A stretch of DNA of 64,000 bases from Methanosarcina barkeri MS (GTDB lineage Archaea > Halobacteriota > Methanosarcinia > Methanosarcinales > Methanosarcinaceae), in assembly GCF_000970025.1 (NCBI RefSeq), contig NZ_CP009528.1, forward strand, positions 310,001-374,000, given 5' to 3'. A program made the position numbers and the translations under genes. Below the pieces are notes generated by a model. It saw only the letters and a program-made list of their open reading frames with translations, did no database searches and was not told where the DNA came from. Each line of letters opens with the position of its first letter. The first letter of the stretch is position 1. Shown piece by piece: positions 53,340-62,753 of this stretch.

Positions 53340-53672
53340 ATGCACTCTTCATATACAGCATTTGAAAAGAATCAGAATACAAGCGAATATACTGAAGAAT
53401 ATATTACAAATTCAATAGAAGAATGTGATTTTTTAATGAAAGATACATTGTGTAAACTTAGAGATGCCATAGAATCTCTTTCACGAGATTACTTCAAAGA
53501 ATAGAAAGATCAAATGTCAGTAACCGATGCTACAGCAATGCTTTCTCGTCGGAATGCGTTTATCCGTGAGTTGTCTGAAGCAAGAAATTACCTGATTGCA
53601 GAACTTGTAGGATATCGAAAGTATGTTAATGAGATGTCGAAAGAAATAGATATTATGCCGGAAACATTCTGA
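53340..53672 (+). CDS. Small protein gene with in-frame UAG (candidate pyrrolysine protein, 110 residues)
   Basis: One frame runs from ATG 53340 to TGA 53670-53672 and is broken only by TAG at 53502-53504. Before it are 54 codons (MHSSYTAFEKNQ..., ending LSRDYFKE). After it, KDQMSVTDATAMLSRRNAFI leads to IDIMPETF. Both halves are helical and charged, with similar composition and no shift of frame. Because UAG is pyrrolysine in this genus, one protein of 110 residues is possible; two separate small genes (54 and 52 residues, the second from ATG 53514) is the other reading. No ribosome-binding site is clear for either. I recognise no family. Confidence 0.5.
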
Positions 53673-54121
53673 TGAAACAGTTCAATGAAAGCCGATAAGG
53701 TCAGGACAGGAAGCATCACAAAATTTAATATTGTTGTAGAATGTGAGAAAACGTAGACAGCTCTCTGAAAGAGTACAATTACCTTGGAAGTAACAAATGA
53801 AATTATAAATAGTTCTTTTCATTACATGATGGTCTAACGTGATGGTCTACGAAAACAGATTTTGAACCAAAAACAAATAGTCGCCGGATAAACTCAAACT
53901 CTCAGTTTACTAATTATGAATAAGCCACTATACTAAACCAGGAAAACAAATGCATAAGAAAAATAAGCAGGCTTAAAGTGGGATCAAGATTAATTATTTT
54001 TCATTTAAGAGCTTTTTTCTCGATATTGAGGTTTAAATTCTCCTGGTCCAGGCTGGTAATTTAAAACTAGAGAATAAAATTGAGGGCTTTTTGGATATAT
54101 CCCCCAACTTCTCTACATAAA
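53673..54121. other. Gap without recognisable gene
   Basis: About 450 bases. TTATAAATAG at about 53809 is a possible promoter element with nothing behind it. No gene or repeat is seen. Confidence 0.55.
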
Positions 54122-56104
54122 TCAAACAAACATGGTGAAAGCCACGTAAGTTATTATTATCATGCTTACGCTGTACTTCAGGCCCAGATACGCCGAGCCC
54201 TTCCCCATCTTCCCGGCAACAATCCCGGAAGTGAAAGCCTGTACCAGGGCAGAGTGGAACATGAGCATACTGTACTCTTCTACATTAAAATATCCGCTGA
54301 CTCCACCCATTCCCTGTGAAGAGGTGGAAAAAGAAGCCGTTTGTGGAAAGAAGTTAGTAGCAAGGATATAAACTATGAACAGGAAAACGAAAAAGGCTAC
54401 ATAGATTGTAATAACGTAGACTATCATTGCTGATGAGCGCTCTTTTTTCATATCCTCATCATTTCTAGCCTGTTTAGCAGTAATCGATAGTACGTTTTTA
54501 AGGTCACTTGTAGACTCATTTGCTTTTACGAGAATGTGGAGAATCCGGCTTGAAGAAGGCGTTTTGATGCTGTTCTCAAGGTTCATAAGAGCTTTAGAGG
54601 TGGAAGTGCCCCATGAAAGGTCTTCCTTTAACTTTTTAAGTTCTTTACTGAGAATTCCCATTTTGGAGTCGGCTATTATTTTTAAGGAGTTTGCAAGCAT
54701 AATCCCCGATTCATTCATGCTGGAAAGGCTTTTCAAAAAATCGGGCATTTTCTCATCAATTTTGCGCATTCGCCACGCCTTTATTTCATAAAAAATTATA
54801 AAAGGAATCAGGGCAACAACAATAAAGATAACAAAATAATCATCGACAGCAGTAACTAGCTTTATAGCACTGTCAGAGACATGGTCAAAACTTATACTCA
54901 GGTGATGATAACTAGAAAAGAGGCTGTTTCTAAGTCTTCTCGGAAGTTGGGTAAGATAGTACAATCCAAGCGGAACTCCGAAGAAAAACGTGTATCTTGG
55001 CTCATTCAGGATAGTCCTGTAAGGGTTAAGCACCATGTCTCTGAGCTTATAAAACCCCCTGTACAGCATGTACGTCTTTTTCCTTTTTTGTTCCACCTCT
55101 TCAGTAAGCCCTGAGTCAATTTCTTGGATATCGGAAAGGTTTATTGTAAAACTGCGAACATCACCTTTTTTCGGATCAATGGAGAGTTCTCCCACAGTAT
55201 CGAGAAGTACCAAATAAAACAGGGTTGCAAGAGGTAATATTACATAAATAAGCATGTAAAGGATCTGAGCTGAAGCCGGGCGGAAAAACTGTAGCACAAC
55301 AAGGGTTACCATTACAAAAAGAGGGCCTGCAACAAGGGCTGTCACGTAGATTTCGGCAAGTACATCAAGTCTCTGTAACAGGTTTCTATTCGCCATCTCG
55401 GCTAGACCCTGATATTGCTCGGACTTATTTTTGATATATTCGGTTATGGTTCCGCTGCTTGAAACAATAATCAACCCATCAACGAAGTCTTTGAAAATTT
55501 CAGAAGGAGTGCGTTCCTTGGCAATTTTAAGCGAAGTTATGAAATCCTTTCCCAGATAGTCCATATCTCTTACAACATAGGAGATTTCTTCCGCCGTTGC
55601 CCCAAATATATAGCTGTACCTGCTCAAAGACCGGAAAACGTCATAGATTGACATGCCTCCTTTTGTCAGGGCATACATGTAAGTTATTGCCGGAAGCATG
55701 GATTTATCGATAGAAGCTTGCCGGTTATTTGCTTGAAAATAAGGATAGATATATGCTACGAGAAATACGGTAAAAAAACTTACAAGAAACAGTATAAGGC
55801 CAACTAGAAGCGCAAGAGGATATACATATTCGCCTGCAATGTCGGCACGTTCAGGGTCTACAAAAAGGCTAAGTCGGGAAACCGGATTCCCAAAGATTTT
55901 TAGTCCCAGCCATAAGCCAAAGAGTCCTGCAGCAATTCCTAAAATTACAGAGTACATGAAGGTAGAAGCCAGATATTGGTCTACTGACATAGAGATATGA
56001 GAATGACGTATTTTTACCTTTAAATCCTGAAAATATGCTTTATTTTTATAGAAGAAGTCCCCATAAAATCGGTATGCTAGTTCATCCAGAATAGTATAAG
56101 TCAT
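54122..56104 (-). CDS. Archaeal type IV pilus/secretion membrane platform protein (FlaJ/TadC/GspF type)
   Basis: I start this 660-residue protein at MTYTILDELAYRFYGDFF, with GAGGGGG 5 bases upstream; an ATG 51 bases further up lies within repeat DNA. It has two type II secretion F domains (about 130-260 and 440-570), each flanked by membrane helices (about eight or nine in all), as in archaeal pilus assembly platforms. It works with the ATPase encoded just upstream. Between the two genes lies a dispersed repeat, and no pilin is encoded within the window. Confidence 0.9.
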   Translation of the reverse strand: MTYTILDELAYRFYGDFFYKNKAYFQDLKVKIRHSHISMSVDQYLASTFMYSVILGIAAGLFGLWLGLKIFGNPVSRLSLFVDPERADIAGEYVYPLALLVGLILFLVSFFTVFLVAYIYPYFQANNRQASIDKSMLPAITYMYALTKGGMSIYDVFRSLSRYSYIFGATAEEISYVVRDMDYLGKDFITSLKIAKERTPSEIFKDFVDGLIIVSSSGTITEYIKNKSEQYQGLAEMANRNLLQRLDVLAEIYVTALVAGPLFVMVTLVVLQFFRPASAQILYMLIYVILPLATLFYLVLLDTVGELSIDPKKGDVRSFTINLSDIQEIDSGLTEEVEQKRKKTYMLYRGFYKLRDMVLNPYRTILNEPRYTFFFGVPLGLYYLTQLPRRLRNSLFSSYHHLSISFDHVSDSAIKLVTAVDDYFVIFIVVALIPFIIFYEIKAWRMRKIDEKMPDFLKSLSSMNESGIMLANSLKIIADSKMGILSKELKKLKEDLSWGTSTSKALMNLENSIKTPSSSRILHILVKANESTSDLKNVLSITAKQARNDEDMKKERSSAMIVYVITIYVAFFVFLFIVYILATNFFPQTASFSTSSQGMGGVSGYFNVEEYSMLMFHSALVQAFTSGIVAGKMGKGSAYLGLKYSVSMIIITYVAFTMFV

Positions 56105-56140
56105 ATTCCCCCTCTTAAACAACCATATTCCTGTACGGCA

Positions 56141-56231
56141 ACCGTTAAGCTGCAACCGTTGTGCTGGTTGATCACGCCGACTATATCGTTACTGGAGTTT
56201 TCGCTCAAGCCTTTTTTTAAAAGGCTTGCTC
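56141..56231. repeat. Dispersed 60-bp hairpin repeat, locus C
   Basis: On the minus strand it reads AAGCCTTTTAAAAAAAGGCTT then GAGCGAAAACTCCAGTAACG and CACAACGGTTGCAGC, nearly the same as locus A (27.5 kb). It fills the space between the stop codon of the ATPase gene and the platform gene. Confidence 0.88.
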
Positions 56232-57908
56232 TTAAGCAGCCATACTCTGTATCATACTCTCTAGAGTATCGTTTTCTATAGCTTCCATAACCATCTTTGG
56301 ATGAGTCTGGTATGCCTGAACTACAATGGACACCTGAACATAGTTCCTTATGCTTTTTTCATACATATAAGCCAAAATTGTTCTCCGATTCTCCATCTCG
56401 TTTATCAAATGACTGGTATTCCATCCTCTTACAGTCATAATTTCCTGTAAAATATGAGAATCCCCTACCTTAATGAAGCAGTCTTCTAAAGGTTCCCAGT
56501 TGAAAAGCTCATTTATACCCAGATCTCCTGTTTCAGGATCGACATTCAGGACTTCTACAAGACTGCGGGTTCGTCTAACTCTTTTTTCTTCTATGTACAC
56601 TTGCTCCTGAATACAGAGCACATTAAGAGACTGCAGCATAACATGAGGCACGTTTATTGGCTCGTGGGTGAGCCTGTTTACAACGGTCTGTACATCTCCT
56701 GCGTGCATTGTTGAGCTTGTTGCATGTCCTGTTGACATTGCCTGGAAAAGAGTAAGAGCTTCACTGCCTCTCACTTCACCCACAATAATATAATCTGGAC
56801 GCTGTCTGAGAGCTGCTCTCAAAAGGTCGTACATGGTAATTTCTCCCGAAGAGTCTGCAGCAAACCCCTCTCTTGCAACCCCGGAAACCCAGTTATTATG
56901 GTAGAGTAAAAGTTCCCTTGTATCTTCGATCGAGACTATCTTCGTTGTAGAAGGCATGAACAGGGATGTAGCGTTCAGTATAGACGTTTTTCCTGACGCT
57001 GTTCCCCCTGCAAAAAGCATGTTGTGGCCGTTTTCGATAACCATCCAGAAATATACAAGCATATCAAGGTCACACGTCTTATAGCCAAGCAGGTCTATAG
57101 GAGTCATTGGATCTTTTCTGAACTTACGAATAGTAAAAGAACTGCCTCTGGGAGTAATCTCTCTTCCTAAAACAGCTTGAAGTCTTGAACCATCCTGGAT
57201 TGTTGCATCCACGATTGGCTGGCTTACAGAAATGTGTTTATTGTTCAACTGGCACATCTTGATTACAAGGGCATCAAGTTCCTCTTCTTCAAAAGTAATA
57301 TTACATTCAACATTGAGATATCTGTTATGATAAACATAGAGAGGGACTCTCACCCCATCACATGAAATATCCTCTATATAAGGATCATAAAAGAGAGGAT
57401 CGATTTTCTCGTAGCCTAGCAGGTTTCTTCTAAGATAATACATAATTTTTAGAAGTGTGGCTTTCGAAATGTCAGCTTTATAACGTTCAAGAAGAAAAAG
57501 GGCTCTATCTACGAGAAACGCATCCTTTTCAGATCTGGAATGCGTAGACCCAAGAATCAGGATATCTTGAAAATCTTCATAAATTCTTGCAAGCAGTTCT
57601 TTTTCAAATTTAGTAAGAGAAGGTTCAATAAGCCTGTAATATGTTGATCTACGGTCTTCCAGAATTGATACAAAAGTGTAAGGTTCCTGAAGCCAGTATC
57701 TTTCGAGTTCTTTTAACCCGTCAGGCACTATAAAATCTACAAGAGGTCCTTCTTTTTCCGGGTCATAAGCTGGTAGAGTCCTCAAAGGCTTATCAAAGTA
57801 GCCTCTAGCCTTTTTTACAACCTCAGCTATGGAGTTGTAGTTACTTTTTTTTCTCAATAACCCCGAAATAAACTTATTCTTCGCTAGCGTTTCTTTTACA
57901 TCATTCAA
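56232..57908 (-). CDS. Type IV pilus/secretion ATPase (FlaI/GspE/VirB11 type)
   Basis: The 558-residue ATPase has Walker A GGTASGKT (301-308), an Asp box SIEDTRELLLYHNN, Walker B YIIVGEVRGSEA (373-384) and the His box STGHATSSTMHAG. The N-terminal part of about 160 residues is that of archaeal GspE-like proteins. It drives pilus or pseudopilus assembly from the cytosolic side. It precedes the platform gene on the same strand by 127 bases that hold a repeat. Pilus rather than archaellum is more likely because the other fla genes are absent. Confidence 0.92.
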   Translation of the reverse strand: MNDVKETLAKNKFISGLLRKKSNYNSIAEVVKKARGYFDKPLRTLPAYDPEKEGPLVDFIVPDGLKELERYWLQEPYTFVSILEDRRSTYYRLIEPSLTKFEKELLARIYEDFQDILILGSTHSRSEKDAFLVDRALFLLERYKADISKATLLKIMYYLRRNLLGYEKIDPLFYDPYIEDISCDGVRVPLYVYHNRYLNVECNITFEEEELDALVIKMCQLNNKHISVSQPIVDATIQDGSRLQAVLGREITPRGSSFTIRKFRKDPMTPIDLLGYKTCDLDMLVYFWMVIENGHNMLFAGGTASGKTSILNATSLFMPSTTKIVSIEDTRELLLYHNNWVSGVAREGFAADSSGEITMYDLLRAALRQRPDYIIVGEVRGSEALTLFQAMSTGHATSSTMHAGDVQTVVNRLTHEPINVPHVMLQSLNVLCIQEQVYIEEKRVRRTRSLVEVLNVDPETGDLGINELFNWEPLEDCFIKVGDSHILQEIMTVRGWNTSHLINEMENRRTILAYMYEKSIRNYVQVSIVVQAYQTHPKMVMEAIENDTLESMIQSMAA

Positions 57909-58203
57909 ACTCTCGCCTTCAGGTTTCTTCTTAGGTCATATAAGATAAACATCTTATAAAAACTTTATATGTTTAATATGAACCCTGGTAAACGGTAAGG
58001 TATCCGAATCAAAATCTCCTAACGCAGTATGCTGTTTTTCTTGATTCTAAACCATTTTCACGAGAAAACTGCTTGCGTGTTTATTTAAAAAAGTTTAATA
58101 AGTTTGCTTCCAATTTAGAAATTGTTCGTGTCCTTGAGTTTCCGAAATAGATTTTCTCATAAGTATGGGGATTTAATAAAGATTGTCCTGATTATGGAAT
58201 GAA
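57909..58203. other. Gap upstream of the ATPase gene
   Basis: AT-rich DNA with TATA-like stretches (CATATAAGATAAAC near 57936) that may serve the ATPase gene. No gene is seen. Confidence 0.5.
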
Positions 58204-58359
58204 AATCCAAGGGATATAGTCCTTAAAGAAAGATGCGGTAAAAATAACTATGAACTTCTTAAATGTAAAACCTGCAAGCATTACTTTAGTGAAACCAGAG
58301 ATACAGCATTTTTTGGACTTGACATTCCTCAGAAAAAAATTCTACGGACTTGGATATGA
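58204..58359 (+). pseudogene. Transposase remnant (N-terminal zinc-ribbon/HTH part)
   Basis: The frame reads IVLKERCGKNNYELLKCKTC, KHYFSETRDTAFFGLDIPQK, KILRTWI and then stops. The CKTC-type cysteine pair and the following helix-turn-helix-like residues are typical of the first part of several archaeal transposases. No catalytic part remains. The bases 58360-58669 hold further AT-rich fragments without a frame. Confidence 0.6.
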
Positions 58360-58669
58360 TTCCTGAAAATTGACTATGAGTTCATCCCAAAACTTGAAAT
58401 TTGCCTCTTATACCTTTTATTTTGAATAATCAATCAATCTGATGATCATGAAAATAATTCTGAGAATTCCCTATAATTAAGAGTAAAGTGGCTTTTTGGA
58501 TAGACTCTATGAAAAGAGAAAATGGTTTCAAAAAACTCCATCAGTGAATGAAAAAAATAACTGATCACATGTGGAGTTTAAAGGAATTATTTACGTTCAG
58601 AATTCCGGTTCAATAACTTAGAGACGCAACCCAGTCACGTAAGCATGCAAGGATTAGAAGGCTGGAAAT

Positions 58670-59476
58670 TCATTGTTTTTTAGCAACTAAATAGATTCTT
58701 TCAAACTTTAAGTTAATCATTCCTGAATTATCTGCCTGTTCTTGAAGAGCTTCTTTAACTAATTCACGAAAAGTACTAATGTAATTATCCGTCAAAGTTA
58801 CGGTGTAAAAAGATTGGTTCAAGTAACCGTTTTCGGCTCCTGATTGATATATTTTATACGCCTGTTCAACAGAAAAGAGATTTGACTCTTCACGAAGTTC
58901 GCTATAAATTATATCAAATCCATGATTTCTAAAAAGTTGCTCATATTCATCCTTGCTGTCAAAGAAAAACCACGGGCTTTTAAAGTGATTAAATACATCT
59001 CGTGTACATGGATGCATACGGATTTTTTCTATTGCTGAAATAAAGTTAGGGCAATAAGATTGAGTAGCTGGAGCCTGTACCCCTATTCTACCTCCTTCCT
59101 TAAGCACATTAAAACAACGCATTAATACTTGTTCTGGCTTTTGAAACCACTGAAAACACGAGTTACACACAATAACATCAAATTTTGTATTTAGCTCAAG
59201 ATTTTCAGCATCCATGACAGAATATTTTAAGTTGGGAAGATCTTTGTTGGAGCTTACTGCCTGTTCTATCATACCTTGAGAAACATCGATCCCCTGTACA
59301 GATCCTTTAGTAATTTCTGCGATTTTTTTTGTGATATGACCTGGCCCACAGCCTATATCAAGTACATCTTCTTCAGGTTGAATTGATAATAAATTCAAGA
59401 GAACTTCAGAGGCTGACTTTTGAACCAATGCATTATCTGCATATGTAAAAGCCTTGGAATTAAAATTAACTTCTGA
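58670..59476 (-). CDS. SAM-dependent methyltransferase (class I, BioC/UbiE-like)
   Basis: The 268-residue protein is started at MSEVNFNSKAFTYADN; an ATG eight codons upstream is possible. Motif I is VLDIGCGPGHIT, followed by GIDVSQGMIEQA, FDVIVCNSCFQWF and GGRIGVQAPATQSY. The pattern with QWF is that of malonyl-ACP/trans-aconitate-type methyltransferases. The substrate is open. A MITE copy lies 43 bases upstream and may influence the promoter. Confidence 0.85.
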   Translation of the reverse strand, partial: SEVNFNSKAFTYADNALVQKSASEVLLNLLSIQPEEDVLDIGCGPGHITKKIAEITKGSVQGIDVSQGMIEQAVSSNKDLPNLKYSVMDAENLELNTKFDVIVCNSCFQWFQKPEQVLMRCFNVLKEGGRIGVQAPATQSYCPNFISAIEKIRMHPCTRDVFNHFKSPWFFFDSKDEYEQLFRNHGFDIIYSELREESNLFSVEQAYKIYQSGAENGYLNQSFYTVTLTDNYISTFRELVKEALQEQADNSGMINLKFERIYLVAKKQ

Positions 59477-59518
59477 CATAGTTTTAATCACTTTTCTCAA
59501 TGAGTTTTGATATTATTT

Positions 59519-59635
59519 AGGACTTACGCGGTTGAACCGAGAAATCGGTATGCTTTTACCCTTCAACTATCTAAAACATATATTTACATTAATGTTTGTC
59601 ATACCTGATTTTGCACTCCAAACGCATACAAGTTT
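59519..59635. mobile_element. MITE copy 4 (degenerate right end)
   Basis: Left end AGGACTTACGCGGTTGAACC; the inner CTTCAACTATCTAAAACATA matches copy 3; the right end AAACGCATACAAGT is decayed. It lies in front of the methyltransferase gene. Confidence 0.75.
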
Positions 59636-59829
59636 ATTATAATTCCCAAATCAAATTCACTGGTATACAAATTCAAGCAACGGTATATTAGATTCATCAA
59701 TTTCAATTATAGATCATAGGAAAAATAAACTTGAACGATTTCCTTGTTGAATGGTTTTTGAGACTCTCCGAGAAGTTTTCATGAAGAGTAGCCATCTTGA
59801 AAATTGTGTATTGATTTAAACCATATCAC

Positions 59830-59940
59830 TACAATTCAGCCCTCTTGAGCGAAGTGTCGAGCGAAAAGGGCTCCGTCCTCCCGAGACGGTACTCGGGTGA
59901 CGAGACTCGAGCGACGGAACCAGGATGATGAGACGCGGGA
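59830..59940. other. GC-rich hairpin-forming block after cysteine desulfurase gene
   Basis: About 110 bases of much higher GC than the surrounding gap, with overlapping small inverted repeats (GAGCGAAGTGTCGAGCGAAA, CGAGACGGTACTCG, GAGACTCGAGCGACGG). It directly follows the stop of the desulfurase gene and may be its terminator or a decayed repeat. Confidence 0.5.
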
Positions 59941-59942
59941 AT

Positions 59943-61124
59943 TTAAGAAACGAGTGCTTTAAGCCCTGCAACTGCATTTACCAGTATATCCACTTCTTCT
60001 TCGGTATTATATAATGCAAAGGAAGCTCTTACGGTGCTGTCTACATTTAGGAAGCGAATAGTTGGGATTGCACAGTGATGTCCACTCCTGACACAGATTT
60101 TCCTTGTCTGGTCAAGGATTAGAGCAACATCGTGAGCATGAAGTCCTTTTACATTAAACGGCACTATCCCTGCCCGGTCTTCAGGCCCATATACTTCTAC
60201 ATGCTCGAGTTCGGAAAGCCTTTTTGCAGTTTCTCTGGACAACTTTATTTCATGTGCCTCAATTTCCGGCACCCCTATTTTTTCTACATATTCGACGGCT
60301 CTTCCTAAGCCTATAACTCCAGGAATATTCGGAGTGCCGGCTTCAAAACAGGCAGGAGAAGGTTCAAGAACGTAAGTATGTCCCTCAACATCCGAAACCG
60401 TACCTCCTCCCACTGAGGCGCTATCGAGAACATCCGGTTCTTTGATATAGAGGACGCCAGTACCCTGCGGCCCAAGCAGGCCTTTATGTCCGGCAGTTGC
60501 AAAAAAATCACAGTTCAGATCTTTAAGGCTGACCGGCATATGTCCTGCAGATTGAGCCCCATCGACCAGGACTTTTATACCGTATCGATGGGCAAGTTTA
60601 GTAATGGTTTTTACATCTTGGACGGAACCGAAGACATTTGATATCTGATTTATGGCCACCAGTCTAGTTTTTTCAGTAAAGGCTTTTTCTATCGAAGAGA
60701 CATCGATTTTTCCTTTACTGTCCGGATTTACAATCGTAACTTTTACCCCTTTTTTCTGCAGGCGCAGCCAAGGAAGGAGATTAGAATGGTGTTCAAGTGC
60801 AGTTGTAACGATATGGTCTCCGGCTTCCCATGGGTAACTGTTTGCGATAAGATTGATCCCTTCAGTGGTATTTTTCGTAAGAATGGTCTTTGAAGGCTCT
60901 GCGTTCAGGAAATTCGCAACGGTTTCCCTTGCATCTTCATAGCGGTTTGTAGCCTCCCTGGCAAGACGATGGGCTCCTCTCCCGTGATTTCCAGCATACC
61001 TGTAAAAGTACTCGACCATGGCTTCAACTGCAGGTATTGGAGTCTGAGTAGTTGCTGTACTGTCAAGGTACACGACTTCTTTAAGAACAGGGAAATCTTC
61101 ACGGACCGCATATACGTCGTACAT
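59943..61124 (-). CDS. Cysteine desulfurase (SufS/CsdA type)
   Basis: The 393-residue PLP enzyme has the cofactor Lys in FFATAGHKGLLGPQGTGVLY, TTEGINLIA and ALEHHSNLLPW near the cofactor, and the active-site Cys in CVRSGHHCAIP. It takes sulfur from L-cysteine as persulfide for iron-sulfur clusters or thio-modifications. The type II (SufS-like) extended loop is present. A 52-residue protein is encoded 42 bases upstream on the same strand. Many methanogens lack such an enzyme and use other sulfur sources, so its presence is of note. Confidence 0.93.
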   Translation of the reverse strand: MYDVYAVREDFPVLKEVVYLDSTATTQTPIPAVEAMVEYFYRYAGNHGRGAHRLAREATNRYEDARETVANFLNAEPSKTILTKNTTEGINLIANSYPWEAGDHIVTTALEHHSNLLPWLRLQKKGVKVTIVNPDSKGKIDVSSIEKAFTEKTRLVAINQISNVFGSVQDVKTITKLAHRYGIKVLVDGAQSAGHMPVSLKDLNCDFFATAGHKGLLGPQGTGVLYIKEPDVLDSASVGGGTVSDVEGHTYVLEPSPACFEAGTPNIPGVIGLGRAVEYVEKIGVPEIEAHEIKLSRETAKRLSELEHVEVYGPEDRAGIVPFNVKGLHAHDVALILDQTRKICVRSGHHCAIPTIRFLNVDSTVRASFALYNTEEEVDILVNAVAGLKALVS

Positions 61125-61166
61125 GCTTCTTTTTTAGGAACGAGAAATAAAAAAAGGTTTTGCAGG

Positions 61167-61325
61167 TTATTTACCCTGCACCCCGCCTATCAGAAAGCGG
61201 TAAAGGTCTAGTTCATCTGAGTCCAGGTTGTCGGTGCAGCCTTTTACAACGGCATGATAACCATTTTCCTGGTGCTTACGTCTATATTCTTTTCTTTTTC
61301 TCTGTTCGTGCATTAATTCACTCAT
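61167..61325 (-). CDS. Small charged protein, 52 residues, upstream of desulfurase
   Basis: It starts at ATG 61325 (MSELMHEQRKRKEYRRKHQE) with AGGAGGAAA 6 bases upstream; longer frames lack a site. The middle has VVKGCTDNLDSDELDLYRFL with one Cys. It is likely co-transcribed with the desulfurase. I recognise no family; a sulfur acceptor or adaptor is possible but not shown. Confidence 0.7.
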   Translation of the reverse strand: MSELMHEQRKRKEYRRKHQENGYHAVVKGCTDNLDSDELDLYRFLIGGVQGK

Positions 61326-61339
61326 AAAATTTCCTCCTG

Positions 61340-61660
61340 TCTCTTCAAAACCTGCGCTTACATGTGGGTCATAGCAGTCCTTGTGGATACGAGAGCCCTG
61401 CAATTCGGGTTAAAATTCCAAGCCTTTTCGGGAGCGGCAATTGAATGCAGGTTAGAATTCTCAGTCCCTCCAGGGAAGCTCAATCAAAGTCATTCTCCAA
61501 ATCCCTGTGGACAAACTCCTGCAATAAGGCTCAGAACTTTTCAATCGTTCTGGATAAAACCTGAGAGCAGGCCAGAATTCTATTCCCTATGGGCTAAAAA
61601 CCCCACAACAGCGCAGCAAGCGTTGTTCTTACCCACAACAAGTATTAATTGTCAATCGTA
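61340..61660 (-). ncRNA. Candidate structured leader or non-coding RNA
   Basis: These 320 bases upstream of the small protein have clearly more G and C than other gaps. They hold no supported frame and show AGAATTCT three times (about 61455, 61577 and, variant, 61417) with CAGG / CCTG nearby. Such composition in an AT-rich genome is often due to structured RNA. I cannot match it to RNase P, SRP or a known riboswitch. The stretch 61661-61784 is AT-rich and empty. Confidence 0.35.
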
Positions 61661-61784
61661 ATATATATTGGTTCCGGAATTTCTTTTAGATCTACTTTAA
61701 ATTTTTGAAATTGAGTTAAATTTTTTGACCAAACGATTGGAAGAACTCACAATTTTCATAATTTTTAAAATTTATAAAATTAGA

Positions 61785-62333
61785 TTATTTTTTAGTTTCA
61801 ATATTTTCCATGAGCCCTGAAAGGTGAGCAGGAATTGCCCCTATGGCAGTGCAGGTCTCAAGAGAAAGCCCTTTGCAGGTAATGTCAAGATGGTATTTTC
61901 CTCTCTCGAAAAGCTCTTTTGGAAGTCCTTTGTGCCCGAGCCCTACAAGAAATAGAAATGAACGGTTTCGAAGAGCTTCCTCTGCAATCTTTATGGGTGG
62001 AACCTGTTTTTTGGGATCCGGTTTTGAGGTAGTGATTACGATTTCCCCAAACTGGGAAGGGAACCCTTTTTTTGGAAGATCGGATACTGACAGGTAGTTT
62101 TTTTCATAAAGGATTTTGAGATAACTTCCCGATTCTCCTATTGTGGTTTTTTCCATCACATAAGCTACCAGTTCTTCTGCGGTCATCTTAAAAGGAAAAT
62201 CGTAAAGGGCAAGGTGGAATCCAAAAGCATGGCAGATCGGAGCAGCTCTTGCTATTGCTCGATAATGAGCATCTAGAACTTTGATTTTATCGTAGGTATT
62301 TACTATCCCTAGGGTGAGCATAAGGTGCTTCAT
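61785..62333 (-). CDS. DUF531 family archaeal protein
   Basis: The 182-residue protein starts MKHLMLTLGIVNTYDKIKVL and has DAHYRAIARAAPICHAFGFH, then FLFLVGLGHKGLPKELFERG and ETCTAIGAIPAHLSGLMENI. The glycine-rich loops at the end (GLGHKGLPKE, TAIGAIPAHL) recall the knot region of SPOUT RNA methyltransferases, which is an inference. The family is found in methanogens and a few other Euryarchaeota. No ribosome-binding site is strong. A single gene. Confidence 0.8.
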   Translation of the reverse strand: MKHLMLTLGIVNTYDKIKVLDAHYRAIARAAPICHAFGFHLALYDFPFKMTAEELVAYVMEKTTIGESGSYLKILYEKNYLSVSDLPKKGFPSQFGEIVITTSKPDPKKQVPPIKIAEEALRNRSFLFLVGLGHKGLPKELFERGKYHLDITCKGLSLETCTAIGAIPAHLSGLMENIETKK

Positions 62334-62564
62334 TATTCTTTTTCGTAAAATAATGTTTCGTCAACTTTTAGTGATTTTTCTTAAGTTTTTTGGTTTTAAT
62401 AATTCCTTGAACAGTCAGTTACTTAGACTGCATTTAAAATAATGGCCTTCAAATACGATAAAAGGGATAAAGCTCCTGTTCTTCAGTTTGATATTTTACT
62501 AGTTAATTCACAGCAAAACAAAAAACAGAAGTTTGTCAGCGTAACCTAATAACTCTGAATAATT

Positions 62565-62753
62565 CTATTCTAGTTCTGTATTTAAAATTTCAGAGGCTTC
62601 TTGTAAAAAATAATTATAAATTCCACAGTAGTTTTTATCCAATGTTTTTGTACATGTGTAAGAATCAACTTTATACCCAGCGCACCTATATCTGTATTCA
62701 CATTTATTATGAAACAGATTTGTTGTCCCAATAGCTATGTTAAAAAATTTCAT
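62565..62753 (-). CDS. Small Cys-rich protein, 62 residues
   Basis: Five cysteines, CEYRYRCAGYKVDSYTCTKT and NYCGIYNYF, form a pattern that could bind zinc or form disulfides. The sequence before is short and hydrophobic. No clear ribosome-binding site; a TATA-like TATATAATATTT stands just upstream, so the mRNA may be leaderless. I do not recognise the family. Confidence 0.5.
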   Translation of the reverse strand: MKFFNIAIGTTNLFHNKCEYRYRCAGYKVDSYTCTKTLDKNYCGIYNYFLQEASEILNTELE

